This document shows, piece by piece, positions 26,458 to 34,576 of a stretch of 64,000 bases of DNA. The DNA is from CAZTNW01 sp964614945 (GTDB lineage: Bacteria; Caldisericota; JANLFM01). A program made the translations under genes and the position numbers. The notes under the pieces are model-generated. The model was not told where the DNA came from. It did not search any database and saw nothing but the letters and a program-made list of their open reading frames with translations. The stretch spans positions 434,001 through 498,000 of the forward strand of contig CAZTNW010000001.1 of assembly GCA_964614945.1 (NCBI GenBank), read 5' to 3'. Every line of letters begins with the position of its first letter. Positions within the stretch are counted from its first letter, which is position 1.

Positions 26458-27308
26458 TGAGGCTGACTCGCGCTGATTTCGAGGCGCTGTGCCATGAGCT
26501 GGTTTCACCTGACGGGGGCAGGAGAAAAGTTTTAGGTTTGATGGCCGCGCGGGAGCTGGCAAAATTATCCCGAATGAGGTTGAAGGAGCTGGAGATCAAG
26601 GCGCTAGAAAATGGGATTCTCCCCGAACATTATGAACGCAATATCGATTCTTTCGGCCTCGCGGGGCAACTCAAACTGCTGCGCTCCCGCGCGGCTGTAA
26701 TCGGCCTCGGCGGTCTGGGAGGATATGCGGCTGAGGTCCTTGCCCGGGCGGGGGTGGGATTCATCCGCCTCGTGGACGGCGATCGATTCCAGGAATCAAA
26801 TTTGAATCGACAGCTTTTCGCTCGTGCGCAGAGCGTGGGCAAAAATAAAGCCCTGATCGGAAAAACGCGTTTACGGAGAGTGAATCCGGGGATAGAGCTG
26901 GAGGCCATTCCGCAATATCTTGATGAATCGAATGCCCTCCCGATCCTGAATGACTTAGATTTAATCGTGGATGCCCTCGGAGAATTGCCGAGCCGCCTTC
27001 TCCTGGCCCGAGAGGCCCGGAAACTGAAAAAGACTCTCATTCACGCCGCCATCGCCGGCTTCTTCGGTCAACTGGCGGTCATTCACCCGGAAGGTCCGGA
27101 ACTTGACAAAATCTATGGCCTTCCCGCCGGTTGCCCCCCGCATGGGGTGGAGAAAGCCCTCGGCATTCCTGCTCCCACCCCAGCGGTCTTAGGCACGATG
27201 GAAGCGGCTCTTGCCGTTCGTGTCCTTCTCGGGCAGGATCAAGAACTCGGGAGCAGGCTTTTGCTGGTAGACTTGAACCGGATGCTTTGGCAGGAAGTTA
27301 AGCTCTAA
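26457..27308 (+). CDS. MoeB/ThiF/HesA-family carrier-activating enzyme
   Basis: 283 residues from GTG 26457, which overlaps the carrier stop as TAGTG. The E1-like adenylation fold is shown by AVIGLGGLGGYAAEVLARAG, LVDGDRFQESNLNRQLF and DALGELPSRLLLA. About 75 N-terminal residues precede the nucleotide site. A cysteine in PAGCPPHG could act in sulfur transfer. The paired CxxC zinc knuckles of classical MoeB are not visible, as in HesA-type variants. Likely adenylates the MoaD-like carrier encoded upstream. Confidence 0.85.
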   Translation: MRLTRADFEALCHELVSPDGGRRKVLGLMAARELAKLSRMRLKELEIKALENGILPEHYERNIDSFGLAGQLKLLRSRAAVIGLGGLGGYAAEVLARAGVGFIRLVDGDRFQESNLNRQLFARAQSVGKNKALIGKTRLRRVNPGIELEAIPQYLDESNALPILNDLDLIVDALGELPSRLLLAREARKLKKTLIHAAIAGFFGQLAVIHPEGPELDKIYGLPAGCPPHGVEKALGIPAPTPAVLGTMEAALAVRVLLGQDQELGSRLLLVDLNRMLWQEVKL

Positions 27309-27349
27309 GTAAAGGTTGCCCTCACTTCTCCACTTCTGCTAAACTACTT

Positions 27350-27460
27350 TCGGTTTTCCGACCGGCTTTCTCCCTTGGGGAGAAGGCAGGCGCTGTCCTC
27401 TAAGAGGACTAAGGGCGAGAGGAGCAATCCTCTCGCCTCCCAAATTTGGAAAGGAGAACA
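27350..27460 (+). promoter_or_regulatory. Probable molybdenum/tungsten cofactor (Moco/Tuco) riboswitch
   Basis: The 157-base leader of tupA ends in GCCTCCC, then AAATTTGGAAAGGAG, closely resembling the 3' part of the Moco RNA motif as I recall it from the E. coli moaA leader. Visible helices are a 10-bp hairpin (27415-27424 with 27429-27438, loop GCAA), GTCCTC/GAGGAC at 27395-27409, TTCTCCC/GGGAGAA at 27368-27384, and a possible closing helix TTTTCCGA (27354-27361) with TTGGAAAG (27446-27453). The downstream operon makes the cofactor and imports tungstate. The ribosome site AAGGAG lies in the 3' edge of the motif, implying control of translation start. Exact helix boundaries are not certain. 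Confidence 0.72.
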
Positions 27461-27465
27461 GAAAG

Positions 27466-28296
27466 TTGGCGCGCAAAATTTTTACACGTCTTTCTATCCT
27501 GTTTGTACTTGCTTCTCTGCTTCTGACCCTTGCGGCCTGCGGAGGAGCAAGCCCAACGGAGATAATTCTGGCCACGACCACCAGCACTCAGGATACTGGC
27601 CTGCTCGACTTCCTCATTCCTAAATTCGAGAAAGAATTCTCCGTCAAGGTAAAGGTCGTCGCCGTGGGAACAGGCGAGGCTCTGGCCATGGGCAAGCGAG
27701 GGGATGCCGACGTGCTTCTCGTTCACTCCCGGACAGCCGAGGATCAATTCATGGCTGACGGTTACGGCTCCTTGCGCAAGGATGTAATGTACAACGATTT
27801 CCTGCTCGTGGGTCCTGCCTCTGACCCAGCTCAGGCCAAGGGAACTGACATCATCATTTCTTTGAAAAAGATCTCCCAATCGCAGGCTCCCTTTGTCACA
27901 AGAGGGGATGACTCGGGCACGCACAAGAAAGAGCTCCAGCTCTGGAAAAAGGCCTCCATCACCCCAACCGGGTCCTGGTACATATCCACCGGTCAGGGCA
28001 TGGGGGAAACAGCCCGAATTACAACGGAGAAGCAGGCTTATACCTTGATAGATCGTGGTACATATCTGGCCCTTAAACCTTCCCTGCAGTTGGTCGTCAT
28101 CTCGGAAAAGGATGAAGCGCTATTTAACCCCTACGGAGTGATCGTCGTGAACCCGGAAAAATTTCCCAAAGTACATTCCAAAGAGGCCCTCGATTTCGCC
28201 AATTGGATCACCTCTGCTGAGATCCAAAAGCTCATCGGAGAGTTCGGGGTGGATAAATACGGACAGCCGCTCTTTGTGCCAAATGCTTCACCTTAA
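27466..28296 (+). CDS. tupA: Tungstate ABC transporter, substrate-binding lipoprotein
   Basis: 276 residues from TTG 27466. A lipoprotein signal peptide ends in LTLAAC with the acylated cysteine at residue 25. The mature protein begins with the TupA signature ATTTSTQDTGLLD and contains GTGEALAMGKRGDADVLL and RGDDSGTHKKE, the oxyanion-binding serine/threonine sites. TupA binds tungstate with very high affinity, marking tungsten-enzyme users. Expression probably answers to the cofactor riboswitch in its leader. Confidence 0.93.
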   Translation: MARKIFTRLSILFVLASLLLTLAACGGASPTEIILATTTSTQDTGLLDFLIPKFEKEFSVKVKVVAVGTGEALAMGKRGDADVLLVHSRTAEDQFMADGYGSLRKDVMYNDFLLVGPASDPAQAKGTDIIISLKKISQSQAPFVTRGDDSGTHKKELQLWKKASITPTGSWYISTGQGMGETARITTEKQAYTLIDRGTYLALKPSLQLVVISEKDEALFNPYGVIVVNPEKFPKVHSKEALDFANWITSAEIQKLIGEFGVDKYGQPLFVPNASP

Positions 28297-28298
28297 TC

Positions 28299-29006
28299 TT
28301 GAAATCAACCCCCGAAGGCAGGTATAAGGACATAGGGGACGCTTTTCACCTAATCTGGCAGCTCGACCCGGAGCTTTTGATCATCCTTGCTCTTTCTCTC
28401 GAGGTCTCCGGGTTAGCTGTTATTGTGGCAATGTCCCTGGGCGTGCCGCTCGGCGTCTTCTTAGGTCTGCGCCGTTTCCCGGGGAGAAATTTTCTTGTTA
28501 CGCTGGTGAACACCGGCATGGGCCTTCCCCCTGTGGTTGTCGGATTATTTGTCTTCCTGCTCCTCGCTCGCTCGGGGCCGCTTGGAAGCCTGCAGTGGCT
28601 ATATACCCCCTGGGCGATGATCATCGCCCAGGTCATCATTGCCACTCCCCTCGTGGTCGGAGTCACGTTGGCTGCTATCCAGGGTCTCGATGAACGCTTG
28701 CGCTTGCAAATCATCTCTCTTGGAGCGACTCCCTTCCAGCTCTTCTGGAAATTGATCAAGGAAGCGCGGCTTTCGCTCCTAGCAGCGCTTGCCGCTGCTT
28801 TCGGCTCTGTAATATCGGAAGTGGGAGCAGTGATGATGGTGGGAGGAAATATCCGGGGAGAGACCCGCGTGATGACGACAGCAATCGTATTGGAGACCCG
28901 CCAAGGACACTTCGACCTAGCCATCGGTTTGAGTATCATCCTGCTTTTAATTGCGCTCTTAATCAACTGGCTCTTCACCTGGGTGCAACAGCGGAGGTCG
29001 GCTTGA
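28299..29006 (+). CDS. tupB: Tungstate ABC transporter, permease
   Basis: A 235-residue BPD-type permease with about five transmembrane helices and the EAA-loop region (DERLRLQIISLGATPFQLFW). The family block GLPPVVVGLFVFLLLARSGPLG is typical of TupB. TTG start lies two bases after tupA. Works in the membrane as a homodimer with TupC. Confidence 0.92.
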   Translation: MKSTPEGRYKDIGDAFHLIWQLDPELLIILALSLEVSGLAVIVAMSLGVPLGVFLGLRRFPGRNFLVTLVNTGMGLPPVVVGLFVFLLLARSGPLGSLQWLYTPWAMIIAQVIIATPLVVGVTLAAIQGLDERLRLQIISLGATPFQLFWKLIKEARLSLLAALAAAFGSVISEVGAVMMVGGNIRGETRVMTTAIVLETRQGHFDLAIGLSIILLLIALLINWLFTWVQQRRSA

Positions 29007-30097
29007 GCGAGATCCTTCGCTTGGAAAAAATCCTCTATCGCGCCGGGGGAAAGCCGATTCTGGAGGTTGAAGAACTGGGAGTGCGCCAGGGGGAAATTCT
29101 CACTGTACTTGGACGCACCGGAGCGGGCAAGAGCACCTTATTGCGCTTGATGAATTTCCTAATCCGCCCGGAAAAGGGAAAAATTCTCTGGCGGGGGGAG
29201 AGAGTACAAACACCTGTCCGACTGGAGCTGCGACGCAGAATAGCCATGACCTTCCAAGATCCTCTTCTTTTTAAGGGCAGTGTTTACCAGAATGTGATTT
29301 ATGGGCTACATTTGCGCGGTTTAAGGGGAAAAAAAGCAAGACAGCGAGTAGACGAAGTACTCAGCATTCTGGCGATTGACCACCTGCGACAACGTCCCTG
29401 TAATAAACTCTCCGGTGGAGAGGCGCAACGTGTGGCTTTAGCTCGGTCGGTGGTCCTGCGTCCTGACCTCCTGCTGCTCGACGAACCTCTGGCCTCACTT
29501 GATCCAGCGACCAAAGAGAGCCTGGCGAGAGAAATAAAACAGGTGGTCCGCCATTTCCAGCTCACCTGCGTCTATGTGACGCATGATCAGGGAGAAGCTT
29601 CCCAGGTGGCGGATCGCATTGCTATTATCGAGCGTGGGCGCATTTTACAGGTTGGCGCGGCGGAAGAAATTTTTTACTGCCCTCAGAATGAAGAGGTAGC
29701 CTATTTCATTCGTACAGAAAATATTCTTAAAGGCAGGGTCCTATCGAACTCGGAGGGCCTTGCGACCATAGCTCTTGGCCAGGAGGCGATCGAGGCGGTT
29801 ACTCCTTACCCGGAAGGAAACAACGTGCTTGTGTGCCTGCGCCCAGAGGAAATCGTGCTGAGAAAGGACACATTTGCTACCGCTTCTGAATCAGCCAGGA
29901 ATCGCTTCCAGGGTAGAATCACTGCTTTGGATTACCGCGGGCCGGTTGTGAAAGTCCACTTGTATTGTGGCTTTCCCCTGGTTGCTCTGATCACCCGCCG
30001 GTCCGTCCTCGATTTGAATTTAAAAGAAGGGGAGAAGATCATGGCCTCATTCAAAGCCACTTCCCTCCACATCCTTCTTAAGGAAGACAAGCTATGA
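29003..30097 (+). CDS. tupC: Tungstate/molybdate ABC transporter, ATPase
   Basis: 364 residues: an ABC ATPase domain (Walker A GRTGAGKST near residue 36, signature LSGGEAQRVALARS near 138, Walker B LLLLDEPLA) followed by a C-terminal TOBE-type domain from about residue 240, which in ModC-like proteins binds the oxyanion and regulates transport. TTG start overlaps the tupB stop (TTGA). The C-terminal extension makes it longer than minimal TupC proteins. Confidence 0.92.
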   Translation: MSEILRLEKILYRAGGKPILEVEELGVRQGEILTVLGRTGAGKSTLLRLMNFLIRPEKGKILWRGERVQTPVRLELRRRIAMTFQDPLLFKGSVYQNVIYGLHLRGLRGKKARQRVDEVLSILAIDHLRQRPCNKLSGGEAQRVALARSVVLRPDLLLLDEPLASLDPATKESLAREIKQVVRHFQLTCVYVTHDQGEASQVADRIAIIERGRILQVGAAEEIFYCPQNEEVAYFIRTENILKGRVLSNSEGLATIALGQEAIEAVTPYPEGNNVLVCLRPEEIVLRKDTFATASESARNRFQGRITALDYRGPVVKVHLYCGFPLVALITRRSVLDLNLKEGEKIMASFKATSLHILLKEDKL

Positions 30098-31323
30098 GCG
30101 ACTTGACTTTCCGAGCGGCGCAGGGAATAGTGCTGGATAGTGCTCGCCCCCTTGAACCGGAATTAACCTCGATCGAGAATTGTCTAGAACTCGTCCTGGC
30201 CGGAGAAATTGTCGCCAGCGAGGATATTCCCCCTTTTACGAACTCGGCCATGGATGGTTTCGCCCTGCGCGCAGAGGATACGCGTTCGGCAACGGATCAA
30301 GAGCCTGTCGCTTTAAAGATCCTCGGAGACGAACCGGCGGGGAGCGTCTTCCTTGAGGAAGTGCGAGCAGGAACAGCAGTTCGTATTATGACGGGAGCGC
30401 CTTTGCCTCAGGGGGCCGACGCCGTCGTCAAAGTTGAGGATACAGGAAAGGAAGATTCCAAGGTGATCATCCTTCGGCCGATAAAAAAAGGGGCAAATGT
30501 CCGAATTAAAGGAGAAGATCTGCGGCAGGAGGAAAGGGCCCTGGCTTCCGGAACAATCCTCAGGGCTGCTCAGATCGGAATCTGTGCTTCCCTGGGATAT
30601 TCCCTAATCCCTGTCTATCCCAGAGTTAAGGTTGCAATCGTGACGACCGGGGACGAGTTAGTATCTATCCGGCATAAACCTGGGCCGGGTCAGATCCGTG
30701 ACTCCAACCTTCATACCCTGTGCTCCCAGGTCATGGAAGCAGGCGGAATCCCCCTGCTTTATCCCCGCATTCCCGATCAGCGCCAGGAAGTGCTCCAGGC
30801 TTTAACCGGCGCGATAGAGCGAGCTGATGTGCTGCTGACAAGCGGCGGCGTCTCCGTGGGCAAGTACGATTTCGTTAGAGAAGTAGTGGCCGACTTGAAA
30901 GCGGAGCCCAGGTTCTGGCGGGTGAAGCAGAAACCTGGAAGGCCTCTTGCCTTCTGGGCCAAAGGGAGGAAACTAATCTTCGGCATGCCGGGAAACCCGG
31001 TCTCCGCCATGATCTGCATGGAAGAATATGTTCGCCCCGCCCTGCGCAAAATGATGGGACATTGCCTGCTTTTCCGGCCGGAAAAGCAGGCAATCTTAAG
31101 GGAAGAGTTCTCGAAATTCGATGATCGTTTCGAATTTCTCCGCGTCAGACTTTCACAGGAAGGAGGAGGGCTATATGCTTATACTACCGGTCCCCAGGGG
31201 TCGGGTATTCTCTCCTCGATGGCTCTTGCCGACGGCATTGCCCTCCTTGACGAAGGGGTGCGCAGCCTGAAGAAGGGGGACCCGATTACCGTACAGCTGA
31301 TCAATCAGCCGGAGGATCATTGA
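30094..31323 (+). CDS. moeA: Molybdopterin molybdenumtransferase MoeA
   Basis: Inserts molybdate or tungstate into adenylylated molybdopterin. The 409-residue protein has the MoeA N-terminal PFTNSAMDGFALRAED, the MPT-binding domain with TTGDELV, TSGGVSVGKYDF, and GMPGNPVSAMICME, then a C-terminal beta domain. ATG overlaps the tupC stop (ATGA), tying cofactor assembly to metal uptake. In a tungsten organism this copy may be the tungsten-inserting form; the window has only one. Confidence 0.94.
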   Translation: MSDLTFRAAQGIVLDSARPLEPELTSIENCLELVLAGEIVASEDIPPFTNSAMDGFALRAEDTRSATDQEPVALKILGDEPAGSVFLEEVRAGTAVRIMTGAPLPQGADAVVKVEDTGKEDSKVIILRPIKKGANVRIKGEDLRQEERALASGTILRAAQIGICASLGYSLIPVYPRVKVAIVTTGDELVSIRHKPGPGQIRDSNLHTLCSQVMEAGGIPLLYPRIPDQRQEVLQALTGAIERADVLLTSGGVSVGKYDFVREVVADLKAEPRFWRVKQKPGRPLAFWAKGRKLIFGMPGNPVSAMICMEEYVRPALRKMMGHCLLFRPEKQAILREEFSKFDDRFEFLRVRLSQEGGGLYAYTTGPQGSGILSSMALADGIALLDEGVRSLKKGDPITVQLINQPEDH

Positions 31324-32291
31324 TGCTCAGAGACTCTTTCGGCCGGGAGATCTGCTATCTGCGGATTTCCCTTACGGATCGATGCAATCTGCGCTGCCTT
31401 TACTGCATGCCGGAGGAGGGCGTCCCCTTAGTTCGCCACGAGGATATTCTGCGCTTCGAAGAGATCGAGGCTTTCTTGCAGATAGCGGTGAAAGAGGGAA
31501 TAAAACATGTTCGCCTCACCGGAGGGGAGCCGCTTCTGCGCAGAGGGATTGTGGAGTTTGTCGATCGGCTCACAAGGATCGCGGGTATCGAAGACCTGTC
31601 ACTTACCACCAACGCCCTGCTCCTCCCCCAGCTGGGAAGATCCCTTCGGCAGGCCGGCCTCAAGCGTATCAATATTGGATTGCCCTCTCTCGATCGGGAC
31701 AGGTACCACGTCATCACAAGAAGAGACGAGTTGCCTCGGACGCTTGAAGGTCTCGAGGCGGCTCTTTCAGAAGGATTTAACCCGGTTAAGATCAATGTGG
31801 TGGTATTGAAAGGAATTAATGACGACCTTCTCCCCTTCCTAGACTTAACCCGCCGGCTTCCAGTTCATGTTCGCTTTATAGAGTACATGCCAGTAGGGGG
31901 CTTGCTGGAGGAGCGAAGGTTCATCGCTGCCAGCGCCATTTTCCGCTCCCTCAAGAGAGCGGTGGAACTACAAGAAGCAGAGAAACCGGCCGGGAGCGGC
32001 CCTGCGCTGCATCATTTCAGTTTGCCTGGAGCAGTGGGTACGATTTCCTTAATCGCTCCACGTACCCAGCATATTTGCTCACGCTGCAACAGGCTCCGTC
32101 TCACCGCAGAGGGGCGCCTGCGCCTTTGCCTCCTCAGAGAGGAGGAAGTAGACTTAAAGGAAGCTCTCCGAGATGTTCCCGGGGATGATAAAATTCGTGC
32201 TGTTTTAAGAAAAGCGGTAGAGATGAAACCCCAGGGCATGAAAATATTGCCCTCTTCCAAGGGACGAGGGATGTCTCAGATCGGAGGTTGA
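31323..32291 (+). CDS. moaA: GTP 3',8-cyclase MoaA
   Basis: First step of molybdopterin synthesis, a radical-SAM rearrangement of GTP. The N-terminal cluster cysteines are C21, C25 and C28 (CNLRCLYC), the C-terminal substrate cluster is CSRC with a later LCL cysteine, and the essential terminal Gly-Gly is present (QIGG). ATG 31323 overlaps the moeA stop as TGATG; TTG 31320 is also in frame. Slightly shorter (322 residues) than E. coli MoaA. Confidence 0.95.
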   Translation: MLRDSFGREICYLRISLTDRCNLRCLYCMPEEGVPLVRHEDILRFEEIEAFLQIAVKEGIKHVRLTGGEPLLRRGIVEFVDRLTRIAGIEDLSLTTNALLLPQLGRSLRQAGLKRINIGLPSLDRDRYHVITRRDELPRTLEGLEAALSEGFNPVKINVVVLKGINDDLLPFLDLTRRLPVHVRFIEYMPVGGLLEERRFIAASAIFRSLKRAVELQEAEKPAGSGPALHHFSLPGAVGTISLIAPRTQHICSRCNRLRLTAEGRLRLCLLREEEVDLKEALRDVPGDDKIRAVLRKAVEMKPQGMKILPSSKGRGMSQIGG

Positions 32292-32294
32292 TTT

Positions 32295-32777
32295 TTGAGG
32301 GAAAAGAAACTCACGCATATGGATGATGAAGGAAACATTCAGATGGTGGACGTGGGGAGAAAATCACCTACAATCCGCGAGGCCACTGCCCATGCTAGCG
32401 TGCAGCTAAAAGAAGAAACGTTTCAAGCTCTCAAAGAGGGGAGAATGAAGAAAGGGGATGCCCTGACGGCAGCCAGGATCGCGGGTATCCTGGCTGCGAA
32501 GAGAACTGCTGAGCTCATTCCACTCTGTCACCCTATCTGCCTCACTTCAGTCGATGTAAAGGTGCAGCTCAATCAGGAGAGCTTCTCGGTGGAGATTGAA
32601 GCTTGCTGCAGGACTAAAGCTGAGACAGGAGTGGAGATGGAAGCCCTGACCGCCGCCTCCGTGAGTGCCTTGACCATCTATGACATGTGCAAGTCCATAG
32701 AGCGGGGGATCAGCATCCACGACCTTTGCCTCGTCTCCAAAAGCGGAGGAAAAAGCGGAACTTTTCAGGGAAAATAA
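32295..32777 (+). CDS. moaC: Cyclic pyranopterin monophosphate synthase MoaC
   Basis: Second enzyme of molybdopterin synthesis. The 160-residue protein has the conserved MVDVGRKSPTIREA, GDALTAARIAGILAAKRT, LIPLCHPICLTSV and the active-site GVEMEALTAAS segment. TTG start three bases after moaA. Complete. Confidence 0.95.
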   Translation: MREKKLTHMDDEGNIQMVDVGRKSPTIREATAHASVQLKEETFQALKEGRMKKGDALTAARIAGILAAKRTAELIPLCHPICLTSVDVKVQLNQESFSVEIEACCRTKAETGVEMEALTAASVSALTIYDMCKSIERGISIHDLCLVSKSGGKSGTFQGK

Positions 32778-32784
32778 GAATAAA

Positions 32785-33711
32785 ATGGCCGGAATAATTG
32801 TCTCCATTAACATTTCGCAAGAAAAGGGCACGAGAAAAAAGCCAGTGAAGCAGGCGGTTCTGGTTCGAGACCATGGCATCCTGAATGACGCTCACGCCGG
32901 CCAGGGGCTCAGACAAGTTAGCCTCCTCGCGGAGGAGAGCGTTGAGAAAATGAGGGCTGCGAGTTTTCAGATTTCTCCGGGAGACTTCGCGGAAAATTTT
33001 ACCACACAGGGCCTGGATCTTCTTGCTTTGCCCATAGATACCATTCTAAAAATTGGGGAAGCGGAGCTGAAGATAACCCGGATCGGGAAGGAATGTCATG
33101 CCGCCTGTGAGATTCGTGAACTTGTAGGCGATTGCGTAATGCCACGGGAGGGAGTCTTTGCCCAAGTCATCAAGGGAGGGCAGGTAAAGGTGGAAGATAC
33201 GATCGAGGTTATGACGCCAGAGAGCGGAAAAAGAAAAGCTGCCGTTCTCACCGTAAGCGACTCCTGCTTCAATGGGTCGAGGATCGACGAGAGCGGCCCG
33301 CTCATTGAGCGAGCGCTTGAAGGGGGAGGCTGGGAAATAAAGGAGAAAAAAATCCTTCCGGACGAACTGGACGTCATCGTTCGACAACTTAAGGCATGGT
33401 CGGACGAACTGAAGTTGAATCTCGTCATCACCACGGGCGGGACAGGGCTTTCTCCACGCGATCAGACCCCGGAGGCTACCATCTCGGTTGTTGAGCGCAG
33501 GGCCCCCGGCATTTCTGAGCTCCTCCGGCTGAAAGGATTGAAACAAACACCCGTGTCCTGTCTTTCTCGCGGAGAAGCGGGGGTAAGAGGAAAGACCCTG
33601 ATTGTGAACCTGCCCGGAAGTCCAAGAGCTGTGAGAGAAGGGATGAAGATCCTCCTATCTGTTCTTAATCACGCCCTGGAAATGATCGAGGGGAAAGGTC
33701 ATACATCCTGA
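32785..33711 (+). CDS. MOSC domain-MogA/MoaB fusion
   Basis: A 308-residue fusion. Residues 1-145 are a MOSC domain (RQVSLLAEESV, DFAENFTTQGLDL, and the cysteine in GKECHAACEI), a beta-strand fold that handles sulfur or molybdopterin in related proteins. Residues 150-305 are a MogA/MoaB-type molybdopterin adenylyltransferase with TVSDSC, TTGGTGLSPRDQTPE and NLPGSPRAVREG. The MogA half should activate molybdopterin with ATP for MoeA. Such fusions are known in anaerobes; the MOSC half's task is not established. Confidence 0.9.
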   Translation: MAGIIVSINISQEKGTRKKPVKQAVLVRDHGILNDAHAGQGLRQVSLLAEESVEKMRAASFQISPGDFAENFTTQGLDLLALPIDTILKIGEAELKITRIGKECHAACEIRELVGDCVMPREGVFAQVIKGGQVKVEDTIEVMTPESGKRKAAVLTVSDSCFNGSRIDESGPLIERALEGGGWEIKEKKILPDELDVIVRQLKAWSDELKLNLVITTGGTGLSPRDQTPEATISVVERRAPGISELLRLKGLKQTPVSCLSRGEAGVRGKTLIVNLPGSPRAVREGMKILLSVLNHALEMIEGKGHTS

Positions 33712-33756
33712 GATTCCTCTTCTGCTAAGATTAAAGGACAGAGAGGATGATGGAAG

Positions 33757-33942
33757 ATGAATGTGAATGAAAAATGCTCTCAATGCGGAGCTATGTTTCC
33801 CACTCCGGAAGCGCTGGAAAGGCATCAGAGGAAAACGCACGGGGAAACTCCCGAAAAAGAAGTCAAATGCTCAGTCTGCGGGATGATCTTCCCGAGCTAT
33901 ACCGCGTTGAACGAACACACTAAAGACGTGCACGGGGAATAA
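33757..33942 (+). CDS. 61-residue two-finger C2H2 zinc-finger microprotein
   Basis: Two consecutive classical fingers fill the protein: CSQC...HQRKTH and CSVC...HTKDVH, each C-x2-C-x12-H-x4-H with the hydrophobic core residues F and L in place. The linker GETPEKEVK resembles the TGEKP-type linkers of eukaryotic fingers. It starts 45 bases after the MOSC/MogA stop with an A/G-rich ribosome site and ends just before the operon terminator. C2H2 fingers are uncommon in bacteria; a nucleic-acid-binding or metal-sensing regulator is possible, but no function is established. Confidence 0.8.
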   Translation: MNVNEKCSQCGAMFPTPEALERHQRKTHGETPEKEVKCSVCGMIFPSYTALNEHTKDVHGE

Positions 33943-33971
33943 AAAAGCGATAGGAACCTTTCTATCGAGAT

Positions 33972-34006
33972 AAAAAATCGACCCCCCTAAGGGGGGTCGA
34001 TTTTTT
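33972..34006 (+). terminator. Strong bidirectional terminator
   Basis: A perfect 16-bp stem (33972-33987 with 33991-34006, loop TAA) that starts in six A and ends in six T. It serves the molybdopterin operon on the plus strand and the DUF1097 gene on the minus strand. Confidence 0.93.
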
Positions 34007-34036
34007 GCTGTGACAGATTTGTGGGGTGGGGTTCGC

Positions 34037-34576
34037 TTACCTGCGTACTTTGCGCGGGAAAGTAATAATAATGTTTATCCAGCCCAGGAAGGCTCCGAAT
34101 GTGGCAGTCAGCCAGGCCCAAAGCATGGAGATCCAGGGATCGGCTACGTAATTCCCGGTAGCCGGGAAGAATCCTGTGGCGAAGATAGCGATGGTCATAG
34201 ATACTCCGAGGAACAGGGCCAGCGCACCTTGCTGCCAGACTTTCCAGAATTTCATGGACCAGACCAGAATGGAGATGAAGATGAAGAAGGTGATGTAAGG
34301 TGCAACATCTGGAATCACATTATTATTGACCATGAGCATCCAGGTCCAGAGCGCCATTGTTGTCCAGAAAGACCCCCAGAAGAAGTTAGGGACGATCAGA
34401 CCGAAGATAACGGAGGGCTTGGCTCCTAAACTGAAGTAGGCAGCCCAGGTTGTGAATGCTGCCCAGAGTGGAATCCTGTATTGTCCTGGGTACAGGATGG
34501 TCGGGAGAGTAGCAATTGTAACAAGAGCTACTGCCAGCCAAAATGGAATGGTTTCTATCGTTTTTTCTTCAGACAT
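34037..34576 (-). CDS. DUF1097-like five-helix membrane protein
   Basis: 179 residues with about five transmembrane helices and a Trp-rich character (WAAYFSLGAKPSVIFG, NFFWGSFWTTMALW). Size and helix pattern match DUF1097 inner-membrane proteins, whose function is unknown; a small-molecule transporter role is only a guess. A strong ribosome site (GAGGAGGACAAGG) precedes the ATG. It is divergent from the racemase cluster across a long AT-rich spacer. Confidence 0.72.
   Translation of the reverse strand: MSEEKTIETIPFWLAVALVTIATLPTILYPGQYRIPLWAAFTTWAAYFSLGAKPSVIFGLIVPNFFWGSFWTTMALWTWMLMVNNNVIPDVAPYITFFIFISILVWSMKFWKVWQQGALALFLGVSMTIAIFATGFFPATGNYVADPWISMLWAWLTATFGAFLGWINIIITFPRKVRR

Noticed and set aside
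28346..28978. 210-residue leftward open frame antisense to tupB
   Set aside because: Composition shadow of a hydrophobic gene; Arg/Ser/Thr-rich and without family features.
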